From CAWBCI01 sp963787195 (GTDB taxonomy: Bacteria; Bacteroidota; Bacteroidia; Bacteroidales; JAGOPY01): 64,000 nt of DNA. Each line of letters opens with the position of its first letter. The first letter of the stretch is position 1. The notes beneath the pieces are model-generated. The model worked only from the letters and a program-made list of their open reading frames with translations. It was not told where the DNA came from and ran no database searches. Below are positions 35,959-44,497 of the stretch, piece after piece. The position numbers were made by a program, and so were the translations under genes. The stretch is taken from the NCBI GenBank assembly GCA_963787195.1, contig CAWBCI010000060.1, positions 146,206 through 210,205 of the forward strand, written 5' to 3'.

Positions 35959-36819
35959 TCAAATTTGCATTGTAATTTCGTTGAGAAATCTCCGGAAAAG
36001 TTCTTTCTCCTCAAGATCAGACTGATCCGGCATCAGTGTATCAGAGGGATTGTCCAATTCCATTCGGGGGTCGTCTTTGTATAAATAAACCGACCATTCC
36101 TTCTCATAATATTCAAGTGCACTGAGGTTTTCGATCCAGTCTCCTGAATTCAGATAAAGAACCTGGCCGGGGCCGTTGGATATCAAGCACTTCTGCGGCT
36201 TATGAATATGGCCGCAAAGTATATAATCAAATTTTCGGCTTATAGCTGCTTGAGCAGCAGTTTTTTCAAAATCCCCGATATATTTAAGGGCCAGTTTAAC
36301 ATTATCCTTGATACGTTTTGACAATGATACATTCGGTTTCCCGAGTTTATGTGCAAAATAGTTTAAAATCCTGTTCAAGCGGATTAAGGCATCATAACCT
36401 ATGGCCCCCAATTTGGCAAGCCAGCGGGAATGCTGGATAATCACATCGAAAACATCCCCGTGAAAAATCCAGGCTTTTTTACCCTCGAGATTCAGAACAT
36501 AATCGTTCACTATGCTGAGATTTCCTATATGCATGCCGCTGAATTTCCTGAACAGTTCATCATGATTTCCCGTTATATATATTACACGAGTTCCCCTGGT
36601 GGCCATTTTCAGGATATGGATCAGCACCTTCATGTGGGAATTCGGCCAAAAATGTTTGTTGAATTGCCAGATATCGATGATGTCCCCGTTTAGTATAAGG
36701 ACCGCGGGTTTAATGGAACGAAGATATTTCAATAATTCAGCTGCATGGCTTCCGGCTGTGCCCAGATGAACATCAGAAATCACAGCCACTTCAATTTTCC
36801 TTCTATTAACTCCTTTCAT
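35959..36819 (-). CDS. UDP-2,3-diacylglucosamine diphosphatase-like metallophosphoesterase
   Basis: The 286-residue protein starts at the ATG at 36819 (MKGVNRRKIEVAVISDVHLG). The calcineurin-like metal ligands are visible in SDVHLG, ILNGDIIDIWQF, YITGNHDE, FHGDVFD and CGHIHKP. The additional helical insert between FDVI and CGHIH is typical of the LpxH-like family in Bacteroidota, which removes UMP from UDP-2,3-diacylglucosamine in lipid A synthesis or acts on related substrates. LpxH-like is preferred over a specific gene symbol, because distant homologues are often distinct. Cytoplasmic, peripheral to the inner membrane. Confidence 0.88.
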   Translation of the reverse strand: MKGVNRRKIEVAVISDVHLGTAGSHAAELLKYLRSIKPAVLILNGDIIDIWQFNKHFWPNSHMKVLIHILKMATRGTRVIYITGNHDELFRKFSGMHIGNLSIVNDYVLNLEGKKAWIFHGDVFDVIIQHSRWLAKLGAIGYDALIRLNRILNYFAHKLGKPNVSLSKRIKDNVKLALKYIGDFEKTAAQAAISRKFDYILCGHIHKPQKCLISNGPGQVLYLNSGDWIENLSALEYYEKEWSVYLYKDDPRMELDNPSDTLMPDQSDLEEKELFRRFLNEITMQI

Positions 36820-37020
36820 AATAAAATAAATGTTTGCAAAATAAGGCATTGAATATTTCCCAGGAATTAAGTAATTATAAAGAAATGATGAAATTTAACT
36901 GCATGAGGAAATGAATAAGCATTGGAGCATTTCTGAACATAGTCCTGAAAATTTTGTCAGAGCGGCACAGAGGAATTCATATTTGCCTTAGTTTTATAAA
37001 AAAATTAAAACTTCCTGGAA

Positions 37021-37350
37021 ATGGAGAAAAAAATCAAAATAGAGAATGCTGAAATGAAGAACCTGGTGGAACCGATGGGAACCTGCATCGCGACCGACCG
37101 GGTAACCGTTGATGGAAAGAAAGTAGGTTATATGTACCGGGAGGAACCCGATGATAATCTGGACAGCGGCTGGCGCTTTCTTGCAGGTACTGAATCGCAG
37201 AAATATGTTGACAATCCGGAAAACAGCGGGATTTATGAAGTGAATGTCCTTGCCAATCTTGATCCGGCAATTATGCCTTACCTTTTGCTTCCATTCAATA
37301 CAGAACTGGTAAGGGTAGAAGGTGCGGATGAATTCAAAATCGTCGAATAA
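37021..37350 (+). CDS. DUF2185 / Imm33-like protein
   Basis: The 109-residue product has the DUF2185 signature: KKVGYMYREEPDDNLDSGWR, FLAGTESQKYVDNPENSGIY and LANLDPAIMPYLLLPFNTEL. DUF2185 is the family also named immunity protein Imm33, so related proteins may neutralise toxins, but many members stand alone without a toxin gene, as here. It lies about 2.2 kb from the type VI locus on the opposite strand, with no effector gene beside it. Function is therefore open. Confidence 0.8.
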   Translation: MEKKIKIENAEMKNLVEPMGTCIATDRVTVDGKKVGYMYREEPDDNLDSGWRFLAGTESQKYVDNPENSGIYEVNVLANLDPAIMPYLLLPFNTELVRVEGADEFKIVE

Positions 37351-37493
37351 AGCGCGTATTTTAGGGTGCCCGAACTGAATTTTTTAATAAAATTAAAATT
37401 CTGGCATGCACCTAATTATATATCCTGAAAGGAAATCCGGTGTTTGTGAAAAATATAGTACAGGTATATTGTATAATTGATTAACAATATTAC

Positions 37494-37501
37494 TATTTTT
37501 G
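37494..37501 (+). promoter_or_regulatory. Bacteroidota -7 promoter box for the RRM gene
   Basis: TATTTTTG, an exact TAnnTTTG match, ends 40 bases before the ATG at 37542. A TTG at 37469-37471 could serve as -33 element with a 22-base spacer. Confidence 0.5.
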
Positions 37502-37541
37502 CAGGTAATTATTTATTTTCATTTATTCTAAAAAGTTTATT

Positions 37542-37925
37542 ATGAACATTTTTGTCGGAAGTCTTCCGTTTCGTATTGAGGAAGATGAATTAAAGGAAAT
37601 TTTTGAAGAGTACGGTGACGTCAGTTCAGTAAGGATTATTACTGACAAATTCTCCGGAAGGAGTAAAGGATTTGGGTTTATTGAAATGCCCAATGACGAA
37701 GAAGCCAAGAAAGCTATTGAAGGTTTAAATGGTGCTACTGTTGAAGGTCGTGCTATTGTTGTGAATGAAGCCGAAGAGAAAAAAGAAAGAAAACCGGGTG
37801 GATTCGGCGGTGGTGGAAATTTCAGAGGTGGAGACAACAGAGGCGGCTACAATAAAGGTGGCGGCGGTGGCGGCTACAATAAAGGTGGCGGTGACAGAGG
37901 CGGAAATCGCCGTCCTAGCTACTAA
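37542..37925 (+). CDS. RRM-domain RNA-binding protein with glycine-rich tail
   Basis: The 127-residue protein has one RRM domain (residues 1-80) with RNP-2 IFVGSLPF and RNP-1 SKGFGFIEM, followed by a disordered glycine- and arginine-rich tail with repeats of GGGYNKGGG and GDRGG. Such proteins bind RNA and are common in Bacteroidota, where they probably act as RNA chaperones. Its own -7 promoter is upstream, and the non-coding hairpins at 38091-38146 lie downstream. Confidence 0.95.
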   Translation: MNIFVGSLPFRIEEDELKEIFEEYGDVSSVRIITDKFSGRSKGFGFIEMPNDEEAKKAIEGLNGATVEGRAIVVNEAEEKKERKPGGFGGGGNFRGGDNRGGYNKGGGGGGYNKGGGDRGGNRRPSY

Positions 37926-37929
37926 GAAT

Positions 37930-38115
37930 TTAAACGTTCCTTGACCGATATATGACATAGGCCGCGGACTTGCTGTTGATGACAGCGGTCACCGAAAGGA
38001 AATATTGGAGATTCCTGATTTTATGTATGTTTCGAAATTTGGTGTAGCGGCACCGAAAGATTACATAAAAGGCGTTATAAGAAGAGACAGCCCGGTCGGA
38101 ATACCGGGAAATGAA
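37930..38115 (+). ncRNA. Candidate structured 3' UTR or small RNA downstream of the RRM gene
   Basis: This GC-richer stretch has a hairpin with CCCGGT at 38091-38096 and ACCGGG at 38103-38108, followed directly by a strong terminator at 38116-38146. One plus-strand frame stays open for about 60 codons through the hairpins (contains LEIPDFMYVSKFGVAAPKD) but has no early ATG and its stop lies in the terminator's T-run. I favour a transcribed non-coding tail; no RNA family is recognised. Confidence 0.35.
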
Positions 38116-38146
38116 GGGTTTTCGGCTTGGGCCGGAAACCCTTTTT
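38116..38146 (+). terminator. Rho-independent terminator
   Basis: An 11-bp stem (GGGTTTTCGGC / GCCGGAAACCC, one T-G pair) with a TTGG loop is followed by five T. It would end the transcript of the RRM gene and its tail. Confidence 0.85.
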
Positions 38147-38298
38147 AATTGGGCGATTGTCAATTGTCGATTTGTCGATTTTCGATGTTGTCGATTTTCG
38201 ATGGGATTTTCGGTTGAACGATTGAACGATTTTCGATTTTTATCTTTGACCTGTCAACGGCCTGACGGCCGTAGCCTCGAAGAGTAAGTAGTTCCTTT

Positions 38299-38388
38299 GG
38301 TCGTTGGTCGTTGGTCGTTGGTCGTTGGTCGTTGGTCGTTGGTCGTTGGTCGTTGGTCGCTGGTCGCTGGTCGTTGGTCGTTGGTCAA
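38299..38388. repeat. Tandem 7-bp repeat (GGTCGTT)n
   Basis: About 12 to 13 uninterrupted units of GGTCGTT, with two GGTCGCT variants near the end. It is preceded by degenerate ATTTTCGAT-type repeats from about 38160. No coding content. Confidence 0.95.
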
Positions 38389-38449
38389 GGATTCAAGCAT
38401 TAAGAGGGTGTTCATCTAACTAAAATATCCATCTTCATTCCGCGGTTAG

Positions 38450-38587
38450 ATCCCGGCCTGCGCCGGGATGACGATCTCTGGGCTGATTTAGGAAAAGCGG
38501 CGCGGCACACAATAATGATTTTCAAAGGCGTGCCGCGCCGCTTTTTCTTAACTCCTTCAAATGACCGTCATCCCGACGAATGTCGGA
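38450..38587. repeat. Nested palindromic element (REP/MITE-like)
   Basis: Outer arms CGGGATGACG (38464-38473) and CGTCATCCCG (38566-38575) are perfect inverted repeats. Inside, AAAAGCGGCGCGGCAC (38493-38508) and GTGCCGCGCCGCTTTT (38530-38545) form a perfect 16-bp inverted repeat. The left outer arm also forms its own hairpin (ATCCCGGC, CTGC, GCCGGGAT at 38450-38469) and the right arm another (CCGAC, GAAT, GTCGG). The inner stem followed by T-rich sequence could terminate transcription. No gene is present from 38147 to 38735. Confidence 0.85.
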
Positions 38588-38621
38588 ATCTGTTGGCGAT
38601 TGGCAATGTAGTAATCAAAAT

Positions 38622-38659
38622 CTTTTCCACCTTTTCACCTTATCACTTTTCCACTTTCC
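38622..38659. repeat. Low-complexity CTTTTCCACCTTTTCAC-type repeat, left of the metal operon
   Basis: A pyrimidine-rich stretch built from TTTTCCAC, TTTTCACC and TTATCAC units. A reverse-complement version lies at 46691-46728, on the other side of the metal-efflux genes. Confidence 0.6.
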
Positions 38660-38718
38660 CCCAATACCCAATTCCTTAAAAATTCATAAAACATTCCCAT
38701 CTATTAAACTAAATATGT

Positions 38719-38726
38719 TATTTTTG
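38719..38726 (+). promoter_or_regulatory. Bacteroidota -7 promoter box for the metal-efflux operon
   Basis: TATTTTTG, an exact TAnnTTTG match, ends 9 bases before the HYC_CC_PP-type gene start, suggesting a very short leader. Confidence 0.5.
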
Positions 38727-38735
38727 TGATTCAAG

Positions 38736-39122
38736 TTGATTAGAGTGTTTAAAAAGATCACATATCTATTGATTAACATCTTCTTCGTTATGCTGACGGT
38801 GGGCTTTTCCATCTCTAAGCATTATTCAAACGGGGAATTGTTTTCCTTTAGCTTTTTCGGGCATCCGAAGTCCTGTTGCAGCGTTCCTTGTGATTGCTGC
38901 CACGAAGTGACCGATCATTACCAGCTACAAGCTGATTATACGGCCGGCCTTCAACAGGATACCCCGCAGGCGAAGCAGATTGATATCTTTACAACACCCA
39001 TCAACTTTATCATTCCAGCTATTGCAGATGTATACCGCGAACATTCACCCCTTGAATATTGCGAAATACCCCCTCCAAAACTGAAAGCCCCTCTTGCGGA
39101 CTTCCAGTCATACCTTTTGTGA
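38736..39122 (+). CDS. HYC_CC_PP-type small protein leading the metal-efflux operon
   Basis: The 128-residue protein has an N-terminal hydrophobic signal/anchor (ITYLLINIFFVMLTVGFSIS) followed by HYSNGELFSFSFFG, a cysteine-rich segment KSCCSVPCDCCHE and a proline cluster EIPPPKLKAP. This order corresponds to the HYC_CC_PP family that precedes Cus/Czc operons in Bacteroidota; here the first motif is HYS in place of HYC. The paired cysteines suggest metal binding in the periplasm. The start is TTG at 38736 or GTG at 38745; no ATG is available. The family role is not established. Confidence 0.75.
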   Translation: MIRVFKKITYLLINIFFVMLTVGFSISKHYSNGELFSFSFFGHPKSCCSVPCDCCHEVTDHYQLQADYTAGLQQDTPQAKQIDIFTTPINFIIPAIADVYREHSPLEYCEIPPPKLKAPLADFQSYLL

Positions 39123-39222
39123 TCAAAGCGGAAATTTATTCTTGTGTATTGAGCTTTGCCTGATGGCATCAGTTCATTATGCATATTAATATTTTCTGTT
39201 TGATCATTATTATTTACAAGGT

Positions 39223-42200
39223 ATGTTGAATAAACTCATCAGGTTCTTTCTTGAAAATAAACTGGTAACCTTTCTTTTCCTCATAGCTTTCATCAGCTGG
39301 GGAATCATTTCGGCTCCCTTCAACTGGGATACAGGCATATTGCCCCGTGATCCCGTTCCTGTGGACGCTATCCCGGATATAGGAGAAAACCAGCAAATAG
39401 TCTATACCGAATGGCCGGGCAGGTCGCCGCAGGACATAGAAGACCAGATCTCCTATCCCCTTACCACGGCCCTCCTCGGAATCCCCGGAGTAAAGACTAT
39501 CCGGAGCAATTCCATCTTCGGATTATCCAGTATTTATATAATTTTTGATGATAATATAGAATTCTACTGGAGCCGGACCCGTATCCTGGAAAAACTGAAT
39601 TCCCTTCCGGCAGGAACTCTACCGGACGATGTAACACCTACCCTCGGGCCAGATGCTACAGCACTCGGGCAAATTTACTGGTATACCCTTGAAGGCAGAG
39701 ATAAAGACGGAAATCCGGCAGGTGGTTGGGACCCCCAGGAACTCAGGACCATCCAGGATTTTTATGTACGCTATTCACTGACCGGGGCAAAAGGGGTTTC
39801 GGAAGTAGCTTCCATCGGGGGCTTTGTAAAAGAATACCAGGTCGACATCGATCCCAATGCCATGAAAGCCTATGGAGTCAATGTCTCCGAGATTATGCAG
39901 GCTGTCAGGAAAAGCAACCTGGATATTGGCGCCCGAACCATAGAATTCAACCGCGCTGAATACCTGGTGAGAGCCCTTGGCTATATTAAAAGCATCAAAG
40001 ACCTGGAAGAAAGCGTAGTGGCCGTTCACAACAATGTTCCAGTAAGGATACAGGATGTGGCTAAAGTAAATTTCGGCCCCGCCACAAGACGTGGTGGTCT
40101 CGACAAAGGCGGCGCTGAAGCGGTCGGCGGGGTTGTGGTGGCTCGTTACGGCGCCAATCCTATGGAGGTTATTAATAATGTAAAGAAAAAGATAGCCGAG
40201 ATTTCGCCCGGATTACCCACTAAAACCCTTAAAGACGGAACTGTTTCGAAAGTCACCATAGTTCCATTCTACGACAGGACAGGACTGATCAAAGAAACCC
40301 TGGGAACGCTTGAATCAGCCCTCAGCGATGAGATCCTGATCAGCATTATAGTAGTTATTATCCTGGTGCTGAACCTGAGGGCATCCATACTTATTTCAAG
40401 CCTGCTTCCTATAGGCGTGCTTATCACATTTATCGTGATGCGGCAATTCGGTGTAGATGCAAATATAGTGGCACTCTCAGGTATAGCTATTGCCATTGGA
40501 GTGATGGTTGATGTGGGTATAGTCTTCACTGAAAACATCATCCGGCATCTCGATATGCCGGAGAACCAGGGGGCGAGGGGAAAGGACCTGCTAAACATTA
40601 TCTACAATGCAACAACAGAAGTGGCATCAGCAATCATGACTGCCCTGGCAACGACCATAGTGAGTTTCCTGCCCGTATTTGCAATGCAGGCAGCCGAAGG
40701 AAAACTGTTCAGGCCCCTGGCATTTACCAAGACTTTTGCCCTGCTGGCTTCCCTGATGATAGGGATCATGATAATTCCGGCCATGGCTCATGTCATTTTC
40801 TCCATTCGTTTTGATAAAAAAAGGATCAGCAGGATATGGAATTTAAGCCTGATTGCAATTGGTGTGCTCTTGCTGATCATGAGCGGAAAGTGGGAAGCTG
40901 CCGCCCTCATTGCCTTCGGCATCAATAACCTTTTGGCTTACCGCTGGAAAGAAAACAGGAAACAATTCCCTAACCTCATCAATATAGGTATTGCACTTAT
41001 AGTCGTCGTTAACTATCTCACCGTTGCCTGGATGCCCCTCGGAGCGCAGAATAGTTCCCTGGTTAACTTTCTTTTTGTGATAGGAATACTGGTGGTGGTA
41101 TTGGGTACGCTCATGACTGTTGTGCACTATTATCCTCAAATCCTGAAATGGTGCCTGGCAAACAAATGGAAATTCCTGGCCATCCCCTCATTCTTGGTCC
41201 TCTTTGGGATTCTCATTTGGCAAGGGACTGAAAAGACTCTTGGCTTCATCCCCGATTCATTTAAAAGAATAGGTATTGATTTCAGGAATTCAGATCCCTG
41301 GATCATGGCGACTAAAACATTTCCGGGGGTCGGAAAAGAGTTCATGCCTACACTGGATGAAGGCTCTTTCCTCCTCATGCCAACTACCATGCCGCATTCG
41401 GGTGTGGAAGAAAATATGGATGTAATACGGCAAGTTGACTTGAGGGTTAATACTATCCCCGAAGTCCAGTCAGTTGTGGGTAAATGGGGCCGGGTCAACT
41501 CGGCACTGGACCCTGCTCCGATTTCTATGTTTGAAAATATTATTAATTACAGACCGGAATATATACTGGATGAAGACGGTCACCGGATGCGATTCAAAAC
41601 AAACAGGGACGGTGCTTTTATGCTAAAGGACGGATCAACATACGACCGGAAAAAAGAAGGTTTCAGGCTTATACCCAAGGATCAACTGGTAAGCGATCCC
41701 AATGGGGAATACTTCAGGGAATGGAGGGATAATATCCGTACACCCGATGATATCTGGAAAGAGATCGTTAATGTGTCAAAGATACCGGGTATGACATCCG
41801 CCCCGAAATTACAGCCCATTCAAACGCGGCTGGTAATGCTCCAAACCGGAATGCGCGCCCCGATGGGCGTCAAGGTTTATGGGCCTGATCTTGAATCGAT
41901 CGAAAAGACCGGCTATGAAATTGAAAGACTGCTGAAAGAAGTTCCCGGAGTCCAGGCCTCTTCGGTATTTGCCGACAGGGTTGTCGGGAAACCCTACCTT
42001 GAAATTAAAATTGACCGGGATGCTATTTCTCGCTATGGACTGACCATCGATGATATGCAGAAATACATCGGAGGGGCTATAGGTGGAATGAAGCTTACCA
42101 CCACAGTCGAAGGAAGGGAGCGCTTTCCGGTCAGGATGAGGTATGCAAGAGAATACCGGGATAATCCCGATGATCTGAAAACTATCCTGATCCCCACCCC

Positions 42201-43044
42201 TACGGGTGTCCAGGTGCCCCTGGGAGAACTCGCCGAAATCACCTATACCCGTGGTCCGCAGATGATTAAAAGCGAAGATACCTTCCTGGTTGGCTATGTA
42301 ATTTTTGATAAAAAACCGGATTTTGCCGAAGGAGATGTAGTTGCAAGTGCGCAGGATTTTCTTCAGAAAAAGGCCGATGCCGGGGAATTTATCATTCCGG
42401 CCGGGGTAAGTTATAAATTCACCGGCAATTATGAAAACCAGATCCGGGCGACCAAACGCCTCATGCTGGTAGTGCCCATATCATTGATCATCATCTTCCT
42501 GATCCTTTACTTCCAGTTCCGTTCGGTAGTTACATCAGGCATGGTCTTTTCAGGGATTTTCGTGGCATTTGCCGGGGGATTCCTCATGCTGTGGCTATAT
42601 GGCCAGGGATGGTTCCTTAATTTCTCAGTAGCGGGGATCAATATGCGGGAGCTTTTCCAGATGCATACTATAAATCTGAGTGTTGCGGTCTGGGTTGGGT
42701 TCATAGCCCTGTTCGGTATAGCTACCGATGACGGGGTGATCATGGGAACCTATCTGATGCAGGTATTTGAAAAGGAGAAACCAAGAACAGTAGATGATGT
42801 TCGTAAAGCTGTCCTCCATGCAGGAATTAAAAGAGTACGTCCCGCAATGATGACCGCGGCTGTGGCAATAATAGCCCTTATCCCGGTGCTGACTTCAACA
42901 GGTAAAGGAGCGGATATTATGGTGCCCATGGCCATTCCGTCATTTGGCGGGATGATACTCCAGGTGATGACCATGTTTGTAGTCCCTGTGCTTTACAGCA
43001 TGTGGCAGGAAGCCAGGGTGAAACGTTTAAAAGTTAAGAATTAG
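39223..43044 (+). CDS. cusA: CusA/CzcA-family heavy-metal RND efflux pump
   Basis: The 1,273-residue inner-membrane RND protein belongs to the CusA/CzcA group: VPVDAIPDIGENQQIVYTEW near the start, ALSGIAIAIGVMVDVGIVF and ATDDGVIMGTYLMQVFEKEK in the two transmembrane halves, ending VPVLYSMWQEARVKR. It is about 200 residues longer than E. coli CusA: an additional hydrophobic insert lies around residues 535-690 (WNLSLIAIGVLLLIMSGKWE and later helices) and a hydrophilic one follows IINYRPEYILDEDGHRM; both are common in Bacteroidota forms. Expected substrate is Cu(I)/Ag(I), judged from the CusB-type partner with a heavy-metal domain. The transporter role is firm, metal inferred. Confidence 0.95.
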   Translation: MLNKLIRFFLENKLVTFLFLIAFISWGIISAPFNWDTGILPRDPVPVDAIPDIGENQQIVYTEWPGRSPQDIEDQISYPLTTALLGIPGVKTIRSNSIFGLSSIYIIFDDNIEFYWSRTRILEKLNSLPAGTLPDDVTPTLGPDATALGQIYWYTLEGRDKDGNPAGGWDPQELRTIQDFYVRYSLTGAKGVSEVASIGGFVKEYQVDIDPNAMKAYGVNVSEIMQAVRKSNLDIGARTIEFNRAEYLVRALGYIKSIKDLEESVVAVHNNVPVRIQDVAKVNFGPATRRGGLDKGGAEAVGGVVVARYGANPMEVINNVKKKIAEISPGLPTKTLKDGTVSKVTIVPFYDRTGLIKETLGTLESALSDEILISIIVVIILVLNLRASILISSLLPIGVLITFIVMRQFGVDANIVALSGIAIAIGVMVDVGIVFTENIIRHLDMPENQGARGKDLLNIIYNATTEVASAIMTALATTIVSFLPVFAMQAAEGKLFRPLAFTKTFALLASLMIGIMIIPAMAHVIFSIRFDKKRISRIWNLSLIAIGVLLLIMSGKWEAAALIAFGINNLLAYRWKENRKQFPNLINIGIALIVVVNYLTVAWMPLGAQNSSLVNFLFVIGILVVVLGTLMTVVHYYPQILKWCLANKWKFLAIPSFLVLFGILIWQGTEKTLGFIPDSFKRIGIDFRNSDPWIMATKTFPGVGKEFMPTLDEGSFLLMPTTMPHSGVEENMDVIRQVDLRVNTIPEVQSVVGKWGRVNSALDPAPISMFENIINYRPEYILDEDGHRMRFKTNRDGAFMLKDGSTYDRKKEGFRLIPKDQLVSDPNGEYFREWRDNIRTPDDIWKEIVNVSKIPGMTSAPKLQPIQTRLVMLQTGMRAPMGVKVYGPDLESIEKTGYEIERLLKEVPGVQASSVFADRVVGKPYLEIKIDRDAISRYGLTIDDMQKYIGGAIGGMKLTTTVEGRERFPVRMRYAREYRDNPDDLKTILIPTPTGVQVPLGELAEITYTRGPQMIKSEDTFLVGYVIFDKKPDFAEGDVVASAQDFLQKKADAGEFIIPAGVSYKFTGNYENQIRATKRLMLVVPISLIIIFLILYFQFRSVVTSGMVFSGIFVAFAGGFLMLWLYGQGWFLNFSVAGINMRELFQMHTINLSVAVWVGFIALFGIATDDGVIMGTYLMQVFEKEKPRTVDDVRKAVLHAGIKRVRPAMMTAAVAIIALIPVLTSTGKGADIMVPMAIPSFGGMILQVMTMFVVPVLYSMWQEARVKRLKVKN

Positions 43045-43048
43045 AATT

Positions 43049-44299
43049 ATGAATTCATTAAAAAATATATTCGTTTTGCTGCTCAGTTTTTTGAGTATTA
43101 CTGGCGTTTACGCCCAGGATAAATTAGACTCATACCTGACTGAGGCTGCCCGGAACAATCCGGGCCTAAGGGCAAAATTCTCGGAATACCAGGCGGCGCT
43201 CGAAAAAGTGCCGCAAGTGGGTTCTCTTCCCGATCCCCAAATCAGTTTCGGATATTTTATCCAGCCGGTCGAAACCAGGGTCGGGCCTCAAAGGGCCAAG
43301 ATATCGGCATCCCAGATGTTCCCCTGGTTCGGCACACTTGGCGCCAGGAAAGATGTTGCCACTGAGATGGCTAAGGCAAAATACGAATCCTTTGAAGAGG
43401 TGAAATCCAGGTTATTTTACGATGTTAGATCCACCTGGTATAATCTTTATGTCATCCAAAAATCCATAAATATTACGCTTGAGAATATCGACATACTGAA
43501 TTCGTTCCGCCGTCTGTCCCTGATAAAAGTGGAAACCGGCCTGGCCTCAACGGTGGATGTCCTGCGGGTGGAAATCGAAATATCCGATCTGGAGAACCAG
43601 CTCGCCCTTTTAAAGGATACTTATTTTTCCCAGCAAAGCATGTTCAACAATTTATTAAACGTGGATGAAAGCCGGGATATTAATCTCCCCGATACGCTTA
43701 AAAATATAGATATAAGCTATGACCGGCAAAGCATCCTTGACAGCATCCGGGGCAACAATCACCAGGTGCTGCAACTTGAATTTGCCGAAGCTTCCTATCA
43801 AAAGCAGGAAATCGCGGCGCGTAAAGCAGCTGCCCCGCAACTCATGCTGGGAGCCGAATACATGGTGACTGGGAAAAGTTCAAATCCAATGGTGGATGCC
43901 GGGGAATCGGGAAAAGATGCATTTGTCTTCCCGATGATAGGTATCAGCATTCCTATTTACCGTAAAAAATATACCGCTATGGTGAAGGAAGCTTCATTAA
44001 TGCAACAATCTACGAATGATCAGAAAGCCGATAAGGTGAACATCCTGGAATCGACTTATGAAAAAGCGAACCGGGATTATCAGGATGCTAAGCGCAGGAT
44101 CCCGCTTTTCTATTTACAAAGCGACCGGGCAAATAAAGCCATGAACATACTTCAGACATCCTATCAAAACGACGGGAAGAACTTTGAAGAGGTACTGCGT
44201 ATGGAAAGGCAGCTTCTGAAGTATAAGCTGGAGCTGGAAAAAGCCAGGGCGGATAAGGCGGCGGCCATTGCATTTATCAATTACCTGATGGGAAGATGA
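43049..44299 (+). CDS. TolC-family outer-membrane protein of the metal-efflux system (CusC-like)
   Basis: The 416-residue protein has a signal peptide (NIFVLLLSFLSITGVYAQ) and the helical TolC/OEP repeats: LTEAARNNPGLRAKFSEYQA, SRLFYDVRSTWYNLYVIQKS, then a second repeat with NRDYQDAKRRIPLFYLQSD and the end AAAIAFINYLMGR. It provides the outer-membrane exit duct for the CusA/CusB complex. It starts 4 bases after cusA, so they are co-transcribed. Confidence 0.92.
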   Translation: MNSLKNIFVLLLSFLSITGVYAQDKLDSYLTEAARNNPGLRAKFSEYQAALEKVPQVGSLPDPQISFGYFIQPVETRVGPQRAKISASQMFPWFGTLGARKDVATEMAKAKYESFEEVKSRLFYDVRSTWYNLYVIQKSINITLENIDILNSFRRLSLIKVETGLASTVDVLRVEIEISDLENQLALLKDTYFSQQSMFNNLLNVDESRDINLPDTLKNIDISYDRQSILDSIRGNNHQVLQLEFAEASYQKQEIAARKAAAPQLMLGAEYMVTGKSSNPMVDAGESGKDAFVFPMIGISIPIYRKKYTAMVKEASLMQQSTNDQKADKVNILESTYEKANRDYQDAKRRIPLFYLQSDRANKAMNILQTSYQNDGKNFEEVLRMERQLLKYKLELEKARADKAAAIAFINYLMGR

Positions 44300-44472
44300 T
44301 GTGAGGATGTGGGGATTAGATGATGTGGGGATTAGATGATGTGAGGATGTGGTGATGTGAGGATGTGGTGATGTGGGGATTAGATGATGTGAGGATGTGG
44401 GGATGAGATGATGTGGGGATGAGATGATGTGGGGATGAGATGATGTGAGGATGTGGTGATGTGAGGATTAAT
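44298..44472. repeat. Minisatellite inside the metal-efflux operon
   Basis: Imperfect tandem repeats built from GATGTGAGGATGTGG and GGATTAGAT/GGATGAGAT units fill the gap between the TolC-family gene and the four-helix-bundle gene. The first copy overlaps the TolC stop codon. Confidence 0.9.
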
Positions 44473-44497
44473 GATTAACTGATTAAAATTAATATAT

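Noticed and set aside
37930..38163. 77-codon frame on minus after the RRM gene
   Set aside because: No recognisable features, and the stretch is better explained by hairpins and a plus-strand terminator.
38160..38400. Possible CRISPR array in the tandem GGTCGTT region
   Set aside because: The unit is only 7 bp, contiguous and without spacers; no cas genes are in the window.
44298..44472. Possible CRISPR or regulatory array inside the Cus operon
   Set aside because: The repeats are imperfect, short and contiguous, thus a minisatellite.
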